From: PNNG01 sp964577055
GTDB lineage: Bacteria > Bacteroidota > Bacteroidia > UBA7662
NCBI GenBank assembly: GCA_964577055.1
Contig: CAZNWC010000011.1
Coordinates: 23,315-87,314, forward strand
Reading direction: 5' to 3'
Length of the DNA: 64,000 nucleotides
Below are positions 52,196 to 60,191 of the stretch, piece after piece. Both the position numbers and the translations under genes were made by a program. Positions within the stretch are counted from its first letter, which is position 1, and every line of letters starts with the position of its first letter. The notes under the pieces were generated by a model that saw nothing but the letters and a program-made list of their open reading frames with translations, had not been told where the DNA came from and made no database searches.

Positions 52196-53002
52196 TTAGC
52201 GCAGTTCAACATCGAAGGCGTTTTGGAGATTGAACAAAGCCGGCGACTCTCCCTTGACATCGCAAAGGCGATAGCTTCCCGCTGCTACATCGGGCAGGGT
52301 TACCACATGGGTGAATGGCAATTTTTCGCCAAAAACATTCTGGCCAGGCAAGGCTTCGGCCAATGGCTGCACCTTGAGCACAGTCTTTTGATGCGTGAGT
52401 TTATTCACCAAAAGCACCGATTCGGGTACACCACCCATGAACTGCAAATGCAAGCGATGGCCATTGCGTTGCCAGCCCGAAATGCGCGGATTAGCGGGTC
52501 CGTTGGTAGGGGGATTGCCAAACATATCGCGGGCGCCGGCATTGATCCAGGCCACAATAGCGGCGATGTATTCGGTTTTTTTCGCAGGCCAATCGCTGTT
52601 CGGATCAACAGAAAGCGGCATGATACCCGAAATGCCGTCAATGTCGCGCACCACCCTTTCGTGCAAAACCGAGGCATTGGCATTGCCCGGCACCACCCGC
52701 AGCTGAAAAGTACCAGATGGATTGTTTTTGATGATCGGCTGGTTCACCATGGTAGCATAGGAGCTTTCAATGGTGCGGAAATCGGGTTCAAACGTACCAT
52801 CGTGACAACCCGAATTGCTGCAGGTAGGCTTGAAGATGCGTTGGTGCAAGCCCGCAAAATTATCGAGTGGCAACAAAGGGTCGTTGTAGTTGCTCGCCGG
52901 AGGCTGGTTTTTGGGGTCGTCGAAAGGATTGGCGGGACTGCTGCTTTTTTTGCAGGCAGCCAATACAACCACAAGGCCCAACATCCAACAAAGCTTCTTC
53001 AT
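52196..53002 (-). CDS. Lipoprotein with a CX4CH c-type haem motif
   Basis: The 268-residue protein has a lipobox (MKKLCWMLGLVVVLAAC, Cys17). An N-terminal domain holds the motif TCSNSGCHDG (Cys61, Cys66, His67), a CX4CH spacing reminiscent of Planctomycete-type cytochromes and their Bacteroidota relatives (IFKPTCSNSGCHDGTFEPDF). The remainder is a beta-rich domain (VLLVNKLTHQKTVLKVQPL). Haem attachment is inferred, not certain. The ATG at 53002 overlaps the stop of the DUF1501 gene by four bases. DUF1501 and cytochrome domains often co-occur in Planctomycetes, which supports a functional pair. Confidence 0.8.
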   Translation of the reverse strand: MKKLCWMLGLVVVLAACKKSSSPANPFDDPKNQPPASNYNDPLLPLDNFAGLHQRIFKPTCSNSGCHDGTFEPDFRTIESSYATMVNQPIIKNNPSGTFQLRVVPGNANASVLHERVVRDIDGISGIMPLSVDPNSDWPAKKTEYIAAIVAWINAGARDMFGNPPTNGPANPRISGWQRNGHRLHLQFMGGVPESVLLVNKLTHQKTVLKVQPLAEALPGQNVFGEKLPFTHVVTLPDVAAGSYRLCDVKGESPALFNLQNAFDVELR

Positions 53003-54345
53003 ATGCGGTCGAATAAACTTTGTGAAGCCCCTGCAATGAGTCCGCTGTTTTGCACATCGGCCTTGAAGCCCAATATTTCGGCAATGGTAAGCACATTGTC
53101 GGTAAGTAAGCCTTTGGGATTGGTGGCCGAACCCACGCTCAAATTGGCCGGCACATTCGGACCAGCCATCAAACTGAACACCCGCAACGAGTTTTGGTCG
53201 CTGTGATCGTAAGCAAACCAATCATTTTCGTCCTGAATGGGGTTCGGATTGAGGTTGCGTCCGTGTTCGGGCGACACCAAGATGATGGTGTTGTTGGCCA
53301 TTTCGGGGATTTGGGTTTGGATGTAATTCCACAAAAAGCCCACGGCATGGTCGGCCCGGTGCAGCGACCGCAAATAGCCGGTAAAATTGGAGTGACAGCC
53401 ATCTACCGAGTCCATGTTGATGACCGTAAGGGCTGGTTTGAAGCGTTGCATCACCTCACAAGCATAGCCCACATTGCGCAAATCGCCATTGTCGGCAATG
53501 GGCGGCATGATTACTTGTCCGGCCGACTGTTTCACATACATCTGCCTGATGAATTCACGGATGTCTTGCTTTTCCTGCTCAGTATTGCCTATTTCGGGCA
53601 GCGCAATGCCACCATTGCTGTTGTACGAATTGTCGAGGAAGTACTTCATCTGCAGCATGGGTGCCAACTCCTCTTCGGGGTGGTAGACCTTAGCGTTGCT
53701 CAGGTGGGTAAATCCAGCTTGCGAAAAGGTAACGTTGGGTGCCAAAAAGTTGGCTCCGTATTGCATACCATATTGCGGATGTTCGCTGTAGTTGAGCAGC
53801 GGAATGCTGTTGCCTATGCGGTTGCCAATGAACCAGACCTTGCTGGCGGGCGTATTGGTATGGCGGCGTAAATATTCAAAAATGGTGGGGAATACCGGTT
53901 TTTGGCGCAAGCCTTGGGTTACCCCCGTATTGCCCGTGAGCAGGGTATTGAGGCCCGAAAAGTGCCCTGCCGTAGTAGCCCGCACCTCAGGGAAAAGCGT
54001 GCCCTGCGATTGCAAGGTATTGCCCAATATCTGCGGAATGGGCGCACTGCCTCTTGGTTCACCCGCCGGATCGGTACCATACACCCGCTTGGTGATGGGC
54101 TGCGCACCGTTCAGCATGTTCAGCATGATGTTGCCCTCTACCGGAAAATTTTGCGCATCGCTCACGTACCGCTGCAAAACCGACTCCTGCTGCCGAACGC
54201 CGCCGGCAAACATCACGTATACCACATGCTGCGCCAGCTGACTGCCCGTAGCGGCAAACAACCTGCCCGTTGGCAAAATATACGGCAACACCATGGCCCC
54301 CGCCGTGCTAATGCCTAATTTTTTGATGAACGATCTTCTTTTCAT
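52999..54345 (-). CDS. Tat-exported DUF1501 protein (alkaline-phosphatase/sulfatase-like fold)
   Basis: The 448-residue protein opens with a twin-arginine signal (MKRRSFIKKLGISTAGAMVL). The body shows DUF1501 traits: VVYVMFAGGVRQQESVL at the start, FSGLNTLLTGNTGVTQGLRQKP in the middle, and IILVSPEHGRNLNPNP with ..WFAYDHSDQNSLRVFSLMAGPNV near the end, equivalent to the metal-binding segments of sulfatase-fold enzymes. No activity is known for the family. Export by Tat implies folding, possibly with a metal, before transport. It is the third gene of the operon and overlaps the haem lipoprotein. Confidence 0.85.
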   Translation of the reverse strand: MKRRSFIKKLGISTAGAMVLPYILPTGRLFAATGSQLAQHVVYVMFAGGVRQQESVLQRYVSDAQNFPVEGNIMLNMLNGAQPITKRVYGTDPAGEPRGSAPIPQILGNTLQSQGTLFPEVRATTAGHFSGLNTLLTGNTGVTQGLRQKPVFPTIFEYLRRHTNTPASKVWFIGNRIGNSIPLLNYSEHPQYGMQYGANFLAPNVTFSQAGFTHLSNAKVYHPEEELAPMLQMKYFLDNSYNSNGGIALPEIGNTEQEKQDIREFIRQMYVKQSAGQVIMPPIADNGDLRNVGYACEVMQRFKPALTVINMDSVDGCHSNFTGYLRSLHRADHAVGFLWNYIQTQIPEMANNTIILVSPEHGRNLNPNPIQDENDWFAYDHSDQNSLRVFSLMAGPNVPANLSVGSATNPKGLLTDNVLTIAEILGFKADVQNSGLIAGASQSLFDRI

Positions 54346-54553
54346 GACTGCAAGTTAAACAGCGGGTATTTGGTAAGTCGTGAACCTCTAGCCTCACCCC
54401 CTTCCCCTCTCCAGAGGAGAGGGGTGATAGATACTATATGGCGGTTGCTCGATGCGTATTGATACTTCATGTTCTTATAGCCTTTTTTATTACCGCTTTG
54501 CGGGTTGAGCGAAGCGAAACCCTACTTTGAACTTTGAACTTTGAACTTTGAAC
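54346..54553. repeat. Intergenic hairpin and four CTTTGAA heptamers inside the exported operon
   Basis: The gap between the second and third genes of the operon holds a perfect palindrome (CCCCTCTCC/GGAGAGGGG, about 54410-54426), a second imperfect one around CGGGTTGAGCGAAGCGAAACCC (54501-54522) and four copies of CTTTGAA at 54525-54552. The array touches the stop codon of the lipoprotein at 54554. Confidence 0.75.
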
Positions 54554-55054
54554 CTAATAATACTGGTACTCATCACACAAAGCAAAACTCAAATACACAA
54601 TCTCAGGGGTCACAAAGGTGTTGGTTTCAATGAAGTTGCGAAACCAGGCCTTTTCGGCTTCAGTGGGCAGGCGAATGAGAAAACGCCGGTAGGTGTCGGT
54701 GATGAAAGCATCCACATCGGCACGCATGTCTTGCATGCTGGGGATGATCACATCTGGCCGGTTCATAAAATTGCTCACCACCATTTCAAAGGCCACTTGT
54801 TTATCGCCAATTGACTCAATGAGGTTGCTGATTTCAACTTGCTGATTGGCCGAAAGCGCCCGCTGAAACAAGTTCGCATGCAAAATGGCGATGTATTGCT
54901 CGGTGGTTTTTTGCTTGTTTTTGCCATAGTTCACCCCTTCCACCGGAACGGGATTGACCTCGTAAATGAGGTATTCGTCGCGCCGGCAGCTACCCAACAG
55001 CACCACTGCCAGCAGCAGTAAAATAGCTGATTTAGCGGAAATTGGCATATTCAT
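54554..55054 (-). CDS. Lipoprotein, second gene of the exported operon
   Basis: The 166-residue protein has a lipobox signal (ISAKSAILLLLAVVLLGSC, Cys23) and a helical mature part (YIAILHANLFQRALSANQQV, VDAFITDTYRRFLIRLPTEA, EKAWFRNFIETN). The phrase TYRRFLIRLPTEAEKAWF echoes the helical repeats of DUF1549/DUF1553-like Planctomycete proteins. Its start lies inside the end of the upstream gene (23-base overlap). It probably pairs with that paralogue-like neighbour. The function is unknown. Confidence 0.75.
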   Translation of the reverse strand: MNMPISAKSAILLLLAVVLLGSCRRDEYLIYEVNPVPVEGVNYGKNKQKTTEQYIAILHANLFQRALSANQQVEISNLIESIGDKQVAFEMVVSNFMNRPDVIIPSMQDMRADVDAFITDTYRRFLIRLPTEAEKAWFRNFIETNTFVTPEIVYLSFALCDEYQYY

Positions 55055-55952
55055 CGGTGACTAAGATGTTACGTAAGGTGAGGTGAAAATTGCGGTTCTG
55101 CTGCAATTGCTGCATGGCCTGGTATACTTCGGCACTTGCCGGATCGCGGGCCAACATGGTTTTGTAGGCCCAAATAACCAGTCCCTGCCAAAACTCGCGC
55201 TGGGCCACCACAATGCGGATGTAGTCGTCTTTGTTGCTGCCCGTTTGTCCGAACAAAGAAGCCGGTTCCGAGGCATCCACCATTTCATAGGCCCGCTCAA
55301 ACTCACTCTGGGTAGGAAAGCGGAAGTACAGATTGTCGAAAGTGGCATTGATGAAATTGAACGAATTCATGTTGATGAAATCGTAAATCGGATTGTCAAC
55401 CATGCGCGCACACACCGTGTCGAGGTTTTGCAGGCCATAGCGGTAATCCCATTGGCTTTGCAACACCAACTCGAACTTGCGCATGAGGGCCTGCTTTTCA
55501 CGCATGGCCGTGCTGTCGCCATTGAGCGAATCTACCACGGCCCCTTGCCGCAAAATGCCGATTTCCTGGTTTAGATTGGCATCGCTTACGCCCTCGAGCA
55601 AGCGCACCTTCATTTGTTCGTACAGCCTTTTGTAGTATACCGAAGCATACGACGAATCACCAGCTACCGGCAGGGTATCTGTTTGGATGCGGGTAATGAG
55701 GGCCGCACGTGCATCGAGGCTGAGGTTGCCGGCCCGCAAAAAGGCTACATGTTCGTCCATTTCGGCATCAATGGGCTCACGACCGAGCAAGTCAATGAAC
55801 AGGCGGTTCACATAATTCTCCACCAAAACCGTGGGGACACCATCGTACCAAGGCGCTTGGTTGTTGGGCACAATGCGCTCAGTAGTCTTCCGACAACCTA
55901 CTGCAAAGGCCGCTAACGCGATAATGATAACCAAACCCCAAGAGAAGCGCAT
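55032..55952 (-). CDS. DUF1549-like helical lipoprotein, first gene of the exported operon
   Basis: The 306-residue protein begins at the ATG at 55952 (MRFSWGLVIIIALAAFAVGC, lipobox Cys20). A helical domain follows with VENYVNRLFIDLLGREPIDAEMDEHVAFL, which resembles the conserved start of DUF1549 domains (R.YIDLLGR.PT..E). The rest is helical with FYFRFPTQSEFERAYEMV-type segments repeated in the next gene. The open frame extends to 56060 but the signal peptide fixes the start. It leads the six-gene operon that ends with the CUB/T9SS type-B protein. Confidence 0.75.
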   Translation of the reverse strand: MRFSWGLVIIIALAAFAVGCRKTTERIVPNNQAPWYDGVPTVLVENYVNRLFIDLLGREPIDAEMDEHVAFLRAGNLSLDARAALITRIQTDTLPVAGDSSYASVYYKRLYEQMKVRLLEGVSDANLNQEIGILRQGAVVDSLNGDSTAMREKQALMRKFELVLQSQWDYRYGLQNLDTVCARMVDNPIYDFINMNSFNFINATFDNLYFRFPTQSEFERAYEMVDASEPASLFGQTGSNKDDYIRIVVAQREFWQGLVIWAYKTMLARDPASAEVYQAMQQLQQNRNFHLTLRNILVTDEYANFR

Positions 55953-56187
55953 ACTGGCAAAATTGAAGCTGAAAGTTGTAAAAAAAAGCCCAATTCGCCA
56001 ATCAGAACAACCAATAAATTCAGATTGAGCAATTTGCAACAAAAACAAATATAAATCCATTGGTTTTAAATCCCTTACCCATACAGCCCCCAGCCATCCA
56101 AACCGACGGTAACATATATTATTTTTTACATATTTATTGAAAAAATAACGACATCATCCTATGTTTGATACATTCAAAACCTGTTGT

Positions 56188-56847
56188 ATGAAACTCATCC
56201 TTCTCTCCCTTTTCCTCTTCGGCAGTGTTGCAAGTATGGCGCAAGAAAAGAACAGCTCAACCAACGTATTGGGCAAACGCTATTTTGGGGTTCAACATGA
56301 ATACCGTGGAAATGAATGGACCTTATCCAATGGTGAACTGACCTATTGGGCAGAACCCTTGATGAGTATCACCCATTTTTTTTACGGTCAACGCTTGAAA
56401 AAGCGCTTTTATTTTGAAACAGGGCTGTCGTACTACTTCACAAGTGACAGGTCTTATTTTAACTCAACCAATGCATTCGGTACGTTTTTTCGCACAACTT
56501 TACTATCAACCCGTGTGTTACTGGTACCCCTTGCCATTCGGTATCGCAGCAAAGGTGAACAATGGCGTTTCACAGCAGGTTCTACGCTTGCCGGTATAGG
56601 AATAGCCCTGGCCAGATCAAACACACTCACCCGCGAAGGTGTTGCTGGAACCACAGAAAGCGTTAAGAAAAATGATCCACAATTTGGTGCTTTTATTGGT
56701 CTGGATTTAGAGCTTGGATGCGAATACCAAATTGCCCCCACTTGGATGATAAGAGCAGACTCGGGTTTTGGTTTTGGTTTTAGTGATAACCGTTTCTCTT
56801 ATACCCCCAACCTACGCATAGGCTTAATGAAAAATATCAGCAGGTAA
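56188..56847 (+). CDS. Outer-membrane beta-barrel protein
   Basis: A signal peptide (MKLILLSLFLFGSVASMAQ) is followed by about 200 residues of alternating hydrophobic/aromatic strands (RFYFETGLSYYFTSDRSYF, VLLVPLAIRYRSKGEQWRFT, AFIGLDLELGCEYQIAPTWM), ending in a strand (RIGLMKNISR) as in PorT-like eight-stranded barrels. The ATG at 56188 gives the signal peptide; the upstream ATG at 56161 does not. The role is unknown. A decayed relative follows at 56918-57213. Confidence 0.75.
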   Translation: MKLILLSLFLFGSVASMAQEKNSSTNVLGKRYFGVQHEYRGNEWTLSNGELTYWAEPLMSITHFFYGQRLKKRFYFETGLSYYFTSDRSYFNSTNAFGTFFRTTLLSTRVLLVPLAIRYRSKGEQWRFTAGSTLAGIGIALARSNTLTREGVAGTTESVKKNDPQFGAFIGLDLELGCEYQIAPTWMIRADSGFGFGFSDNRFSYTPNLRIGLMKNISR

Positions 56848-56917
56848 GTCCCAAAAAACTGATTCCATCCTAAAGCACAATCCAATTAAATTGTTTCCGA
56901 TAGCCCAACAAAACACC

Positions 56918-57213
56918 ATGAAATCAACACTCTTGATGCTCAGCCTTTTGCTTTGTTTACAAGGCCAGGCGCAACAAAGCAACGAAGCCGCCCCAAGTCC
57001 ATCAAAACATTATGTAGGTTTGATGCAAGGATTCCACGGTGGGCAATACTTCTTCCGCTTTGGCGCCCTCCGAAACACCCCTTCCCCCATTGGCTGAGAA
57101 GAGCAAAAATGTTAATTCGAAGGCCCAATGCCTTCAGCACTCCGCTGCGCGACTGGACCTATATACCAGGCTTTCAATTGGGCATTACCCGAAGCTTAGG
57201 AAACAGCAAATAA
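56918..57213 (+). pseudogene. Deleted remnant of a second beta-barrel gene
   Basis: The 5' part (MKSTLLMLSLLLCLQGQAQ, then KHYVGLMQGFHGGQYFFRFG) copies the start of the barrel gene: signal peptide plus first strand (compare GVQHEYRGNEW). The frame then stops at 57097. A later frame ends WTYIPGFQLGITRSLGNSK, like the last strand of a barrel. The middle of the gene is missing, so this is an internally deleted paralogue. Confidence 0.6.
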
Positions 57214-57349
57214 GCTGGCCGGCGAGCATTGCTCATCAGTAACTGCAGTAGTTCGCACCTGGCGTGATAAAAATGCCAGAAATAGCCCGACACACCCTTG
57301 CTTTTTCAAACCAAAAATCCCTTTTGCTGTTAGGCATAAAAAAAAGCGC

Positions 57350-58273
57350 ATGTCAACACTCCGCCTTGCCCTCGATTGGACGCCCAACGTTAACCACAGC
57401 GGCTTTTTTGCTGCACAGCATTTTGGCTGGTTTCAGGAAGCCGGCATTCAGGTAGAGATTCAACATCCCGGCACCGATAATTACCTACACAGTCCGGCCA
57501 AAAAGGTAGAGCTTGGCCTGGCCGATCTGGCACTTTGTCCGTTCGAAAGCCTGCTGAGCTACCGCACCAAAAGTGAGCCTTTGCCCTTGCTAGCCCTGGC
57601 GGCAGTGTTGCAAACCGACCTCAGCAGCATTGTGGTGAAAGCCAACAGTGGCATCGAACGCCCGGCCCAGCTCGACGGTAAAACCTATGCTTCTTACAAA
57701 GCCCGCTACGAAGATGCCCAGGTAGCTTGCTTGGTGCGCAACGATGGCGGCCAGGGCCATTTGGTGCTGCAGTACCCCAACCGCCTGGGCATTTGGAACA
57801 CCCTGCTGAACGGGGATGCCGATGCCACCTGGATTTTCGACAATTGGGAAGGCGTTCAAGCCCAACTGGCAGGCATTGCGTTACGGCATTTCCGCATGGC
57901 CGATCATGGCATTCCCTACGGTTATTCACCGGTGTTGGCCACTACCGAAGCCACAGTAAGCACACACAAAGAAGAGCTCGCAGCCTTTTTAAGCGCATCG
58001 GCACGCGGGTTTGCCTGGGCGGCCAGTCACCCCCAAGAAATGGCGGGTATATTGTTGGCCTTGGTGCCGCAAGCCGACCAAGACCTGGCCATGCTCACGG
58101 CCGCACAGCAAGCCACATCGCCCCATTACCTGCATGCCCAAGGCTGGGGCTATATGGAAAAAGAAAGGGTTGACGCTTATTTGAACTGGCTCCTGGCCGA
58201 AGGCCTCGAAAGCACCCGCTTCGATGCTGCGGCGCTATTTACCAACAGCTTGTTACCAAACATGCAGTCATAG
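57350..58273 (+). CDS. THI5/NMT1-like protein without signal peptide
   Basis: The 307-residue protein opens with STLRLALDWTPNVNHSGFF, the signature of the NMT1/THI5 family, and continues with a two-lobe substrate-binding fold (KKVELGLADLALCPFESLLSY, YKARYEDAQVACLVRNDGG, ATWIFDNWEGVQAQL). Relatives are either lipoprotein binding proteins of pyrimidine ABC importers (ThiY) or, in yeast and Legionella, cytosolic enzymes that make the thiamine pyrimidine HMP-P. No signal peptide, lipobox, ATPase or permease gene is present, so a cytosolic role is likely. No TPP riboswitch is recognisable upstream. Confidence 0.85.
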   Translation: MSTLRLALDWTPNVNHSGFFAAQHFGWFQEAGIQVEIQHPGTDNYLHSPAKKVELGLADLALCPFESLLSYRTKSEPLPLLALAAVLQTDLSSIVVKANSGIERPAQLDGKTYASYKARYEDAQVACLVRNDGGQGHLVLQYPNRLGIWNTLLNGDADATWIFDNWEGVQAQLAGIALRHFRMADHGIPYGYSPVLATTEATVSTHKEELAAFLSASARGFAWAASHPQEMAGILLALVPQADQDLAMLTAAQQATSPHYLHAQGWGYMEKERVDAYLNWLLAEGLESTRFDAAALFTNSLLPNMQS

Positions 58274-58633
58274 TAGCACGCACAAACGCTTGCAGCTTGT
58301 CTTAGCTATCGGCAAGTATTACAGGTATGTCTTGCCGAGCTGCACATGAAGCCCATTTCACCGCATGCAAGGCGTTTGCGCCTGCTGCTCGTCCCTTTTC
58401 AGCACTTCCACTGCCCAGCTTCCCGTTCGACCCCTGGATCATCGTCCATCTATACAACCAAAATTTAACTTTAACCTCTTCACTTTTAACCCTACCAAAA
58501 ACAACTTACTGGCATACCCACTTTGATTTTAGTTGATATTCCTTACCTTTTGCCATTCATTCTAGGTCTCTGGTCCATCACCCTTGATGTTTATCTTTTA
58601 ACTTTTTTTCTTAGTTTTTAGCTCTTCGTACCC
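58274..58633. other. Intergenic region before the TRIC channel gene
   Basis: About 360 bases without a supported gene. The right half is T-rich with several AACTTTA / TTTTAACTT-like repeats resembling decayed heptamers. A 69-residue frame at 58327-58536 has no coding character. Confidence 0.5.
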
Positions 58634-59236
58634 ATGTCGCTTCTCTCCTACTTCGAACTCGCCGGCACCTTCTTCTTCGCCATTTCGGGTGCTTTGGCTA
58701 TTAAAGACAAGGAGCACGACTGGTTTGGCGCAGGATTTACAGGCTTTATCACGGCCATAGGCGGCGGTTCTTTGCGCGATGTGCTGTTGGGTAGCTACCC
58801 GCTGGCTTGGGTAAGCAATGTGAACCTGTTGTACGCCATTTTGGCTGGGGTGGCTGTCAGTTATTTTGGCTGGAAATGGCTCATCCGTTTCCGACGCACC
58901 TTGTTTTTGTTCGACACCTTGGGACTTAGCCTGTTTACCTTACTCGGTACCGAAAAGGCCCTTTCGCTGGGTGTAAAGCCCGAAATTGCTGCCATCATGG
59001 GCATGTTCAGCGCCGTTATGGGTGGCGTGATCCGCGACACGCTTACCAACGAAACCCCCGTGCTTTTCCGCAAAGAAATTTACGCCAGTGCCTGTTTGCT
59101 GGGCGCCATTGTGTATTTGGTTTTACGCGAATTGGGCCTAGAGCGCGACCTCAACCTCCTGCTTTCGGTGGCCACCATTGCTACCACCCGTATTTTGGCC
59201 GTGCGCTACAAACTAACGCTGGGCGGGTTCAGTTGA
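58634..59236 (+). CDS. TRIC-type cation channel family protein (UPF0126/YicG-like)
   Basis: The 200-residue membrane protein has two repeats of three helices plus a seventh. Both carry the glycine-rich pore motif: AIGGGSLRDVLLG near residue 47 and MGGVIRDTLTNE near residue 136. Prokaryotic TRIC homologues form trimers that conduct K+/Na+. The final codons (TTRILAVRYKLTLGGFS) reappear in altered form at 59545-59601, downstream of a dispersed repeat. The start codon and N-terminus (LLSYFELAGTFFFAISGALA) are typical. Confidence 0.92.
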   Translation: MSLLSYFELAGTFFFAISGALAIKDKEHDWFGAGFTGFITAIGGGSLRDVLLGSYPLAWVSNVNLLYAILAGVAVSYFGWKWLIRFRRTLFLFDTLGLSLFTLLGTEKALSLGVKPEIAAIMGMFSAVMGGVIRDTLTNETPVLFRKEIYASACLLGAIVYLVLRELGLERDLNLLLSVATIATTRILAVRYKLTLGGFS

Positions 59237-59601
59237 AACAAAGCGGTTTATGCATAAGACTAAAGCCCGTGCTTCAAATCTAACCGCAGAGGCGCGAAGG
59301 GGCAATGTCTGTGAAAAACAACATTCCCAAAATACCAGCGTGTTTGCTTGCTCCAGCGGTTCCTATCAGTGCAAGCTCAGGCTGCTGACATTCCGCGAGG
59401 CAACGGAGCATTTTGGCTCATATGCTACGCGCATGAGCCGGAAACCGAAGATAAAAAGCCTTGAAAACAACATCCTTCAGGTGTCAAATGCCCGGTAATT
59501 CAAATGGTAAGGTCTGAAAAATGCCGATTCACAGCTTTCACATGACAGCCACCCGCATCTTGGCCGTTCGGCACAAAATAAGGCCGAGCGGATTCAGTTA
59601 A
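59237..59601 (+). repeat. Dispersed repeat followed by a diverged copy of the TRIC gene 3' end
   Basis: After the TRIC stop, about 300 bases contain AACCGCAGAGGCGCGAAG (about 59283-59300), CCGCGAGGCAACGGAG (59393-59408) and a hairpin (59415-59439, GGCTCAT.../...ATGAGCC). The region ends with 59545-59601, which translates T-A-T-R-I-L-A-V-R-H-K-I-R-P-S-G-F-S-stop, a codon-aligned copy of the last 19 TRIC codons. The layout and motifs match the tpx repeat units at 19744-20451. Confidence 0.8.
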
Positions 59602-59651
59602 ATTTCGTCAAAGACATAAAGCGCATCGGCATTCTCGCCTAATTTGCCGCC

Positions 59652-60119
59652 ATGAAAGCCCTTCTCTTCAGCACCCTTTTATTTTTTACAACTTCCTCCT
59701 TGGCCCAAACAGCCGCCGATAGCCTGGCATGGCGCAGTCCGGCCAGCTTGGTGGAACGCCTCTTACAATGTGTTTCATCGGAACCGGGTCAGGCCAAGCA
59801 ATGGGAAAGCTTCAAGGCCCTTTGTGCAGCCGATGCACGCATCGCAGTACTCTTTCAACGCCCGGGCAAGCCACCGGTATTGCGCAGTTTTTCGGTCGAT
59901 GCATTTGTGCAAACCATGTCGACAAGCAGCGGCCCCTTTCAAGAAAAACAGCTAAAAGTGGAGGTGGATGTATTCAACGGCATGGCCACGGTTTGGCAAC
60001 CCTACGAACTGCTGGCAGGCAACGAACGCCGCACCGGTGTGAACACCTATCAGCTATACTCCGATGGGCAGCGTTGGTATGTACATAGCCTGTTGTGGAC
60101 CGAAGGCGATTTGCCTTAA
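59652..60119 (+). CDS. Exported NTF2/SnoaL-like protein
   Basis: The 155-residue protein has a signal peptide (MKALLFSTLLFFTTSSLAQ) and a small alpha+beta domain: helices around SLVERLLQCVSS and WESFKALCAADARIAVLFQ, then strands EKQLKVEVDVFNGMATVWQPYEL and RTGVNTYQLYSDGQRWYVHSLLW. This is the SnoaL/NTF2-like fold often found in exported Bacteroidota proteins of unknown role. It starts 51 bp after the duplicated TRIC tail. Confidence 0.78.
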   Translation: MKALLFSTLLFFTTSSLAQTAADSLAWRSPASLVERLLQCVSSEPGQAKQWESFKALCAADARIAVLFQRPGKPPVLRSFSVDAFVQTMSTSSGPFQEKQLKVEVDVFNGMATVWQPYELLAGNERRTGVNTYQLYSDGQRWYVHSLLWTEGDLP

Positions 60120-60120
60120 A

Positions 60121-60152
60121 ACACAAAGGCCGCTTCGGTGAGGAAGCGGCCC
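60121..60152 (-). terminator. Terminator of the cold-shock gene
   Basis: On the minus strand GGGCCGCTTCC ... GAAGCGGCCT forms a strong stem followed by TTTGTGTTTT. Confidence 0.65.
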
Positions 60153-60191
60153 TGAATCGGTGCTAAAAAATGCTTTATAGATCGGATTGAC

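Noticed and set aside
57214..57349. TPP riboswitch upstream of the THI5-like gene
   Set aside because: The conserved CTGAGA-type core and paired arms could not be found in the 136 bases before the start codon.
58327..58536. 69-aa frame before the TRIC gene
   Set aside because: It has no start context or coding character, and the sequence consists of low-complexity and decayed repeats.
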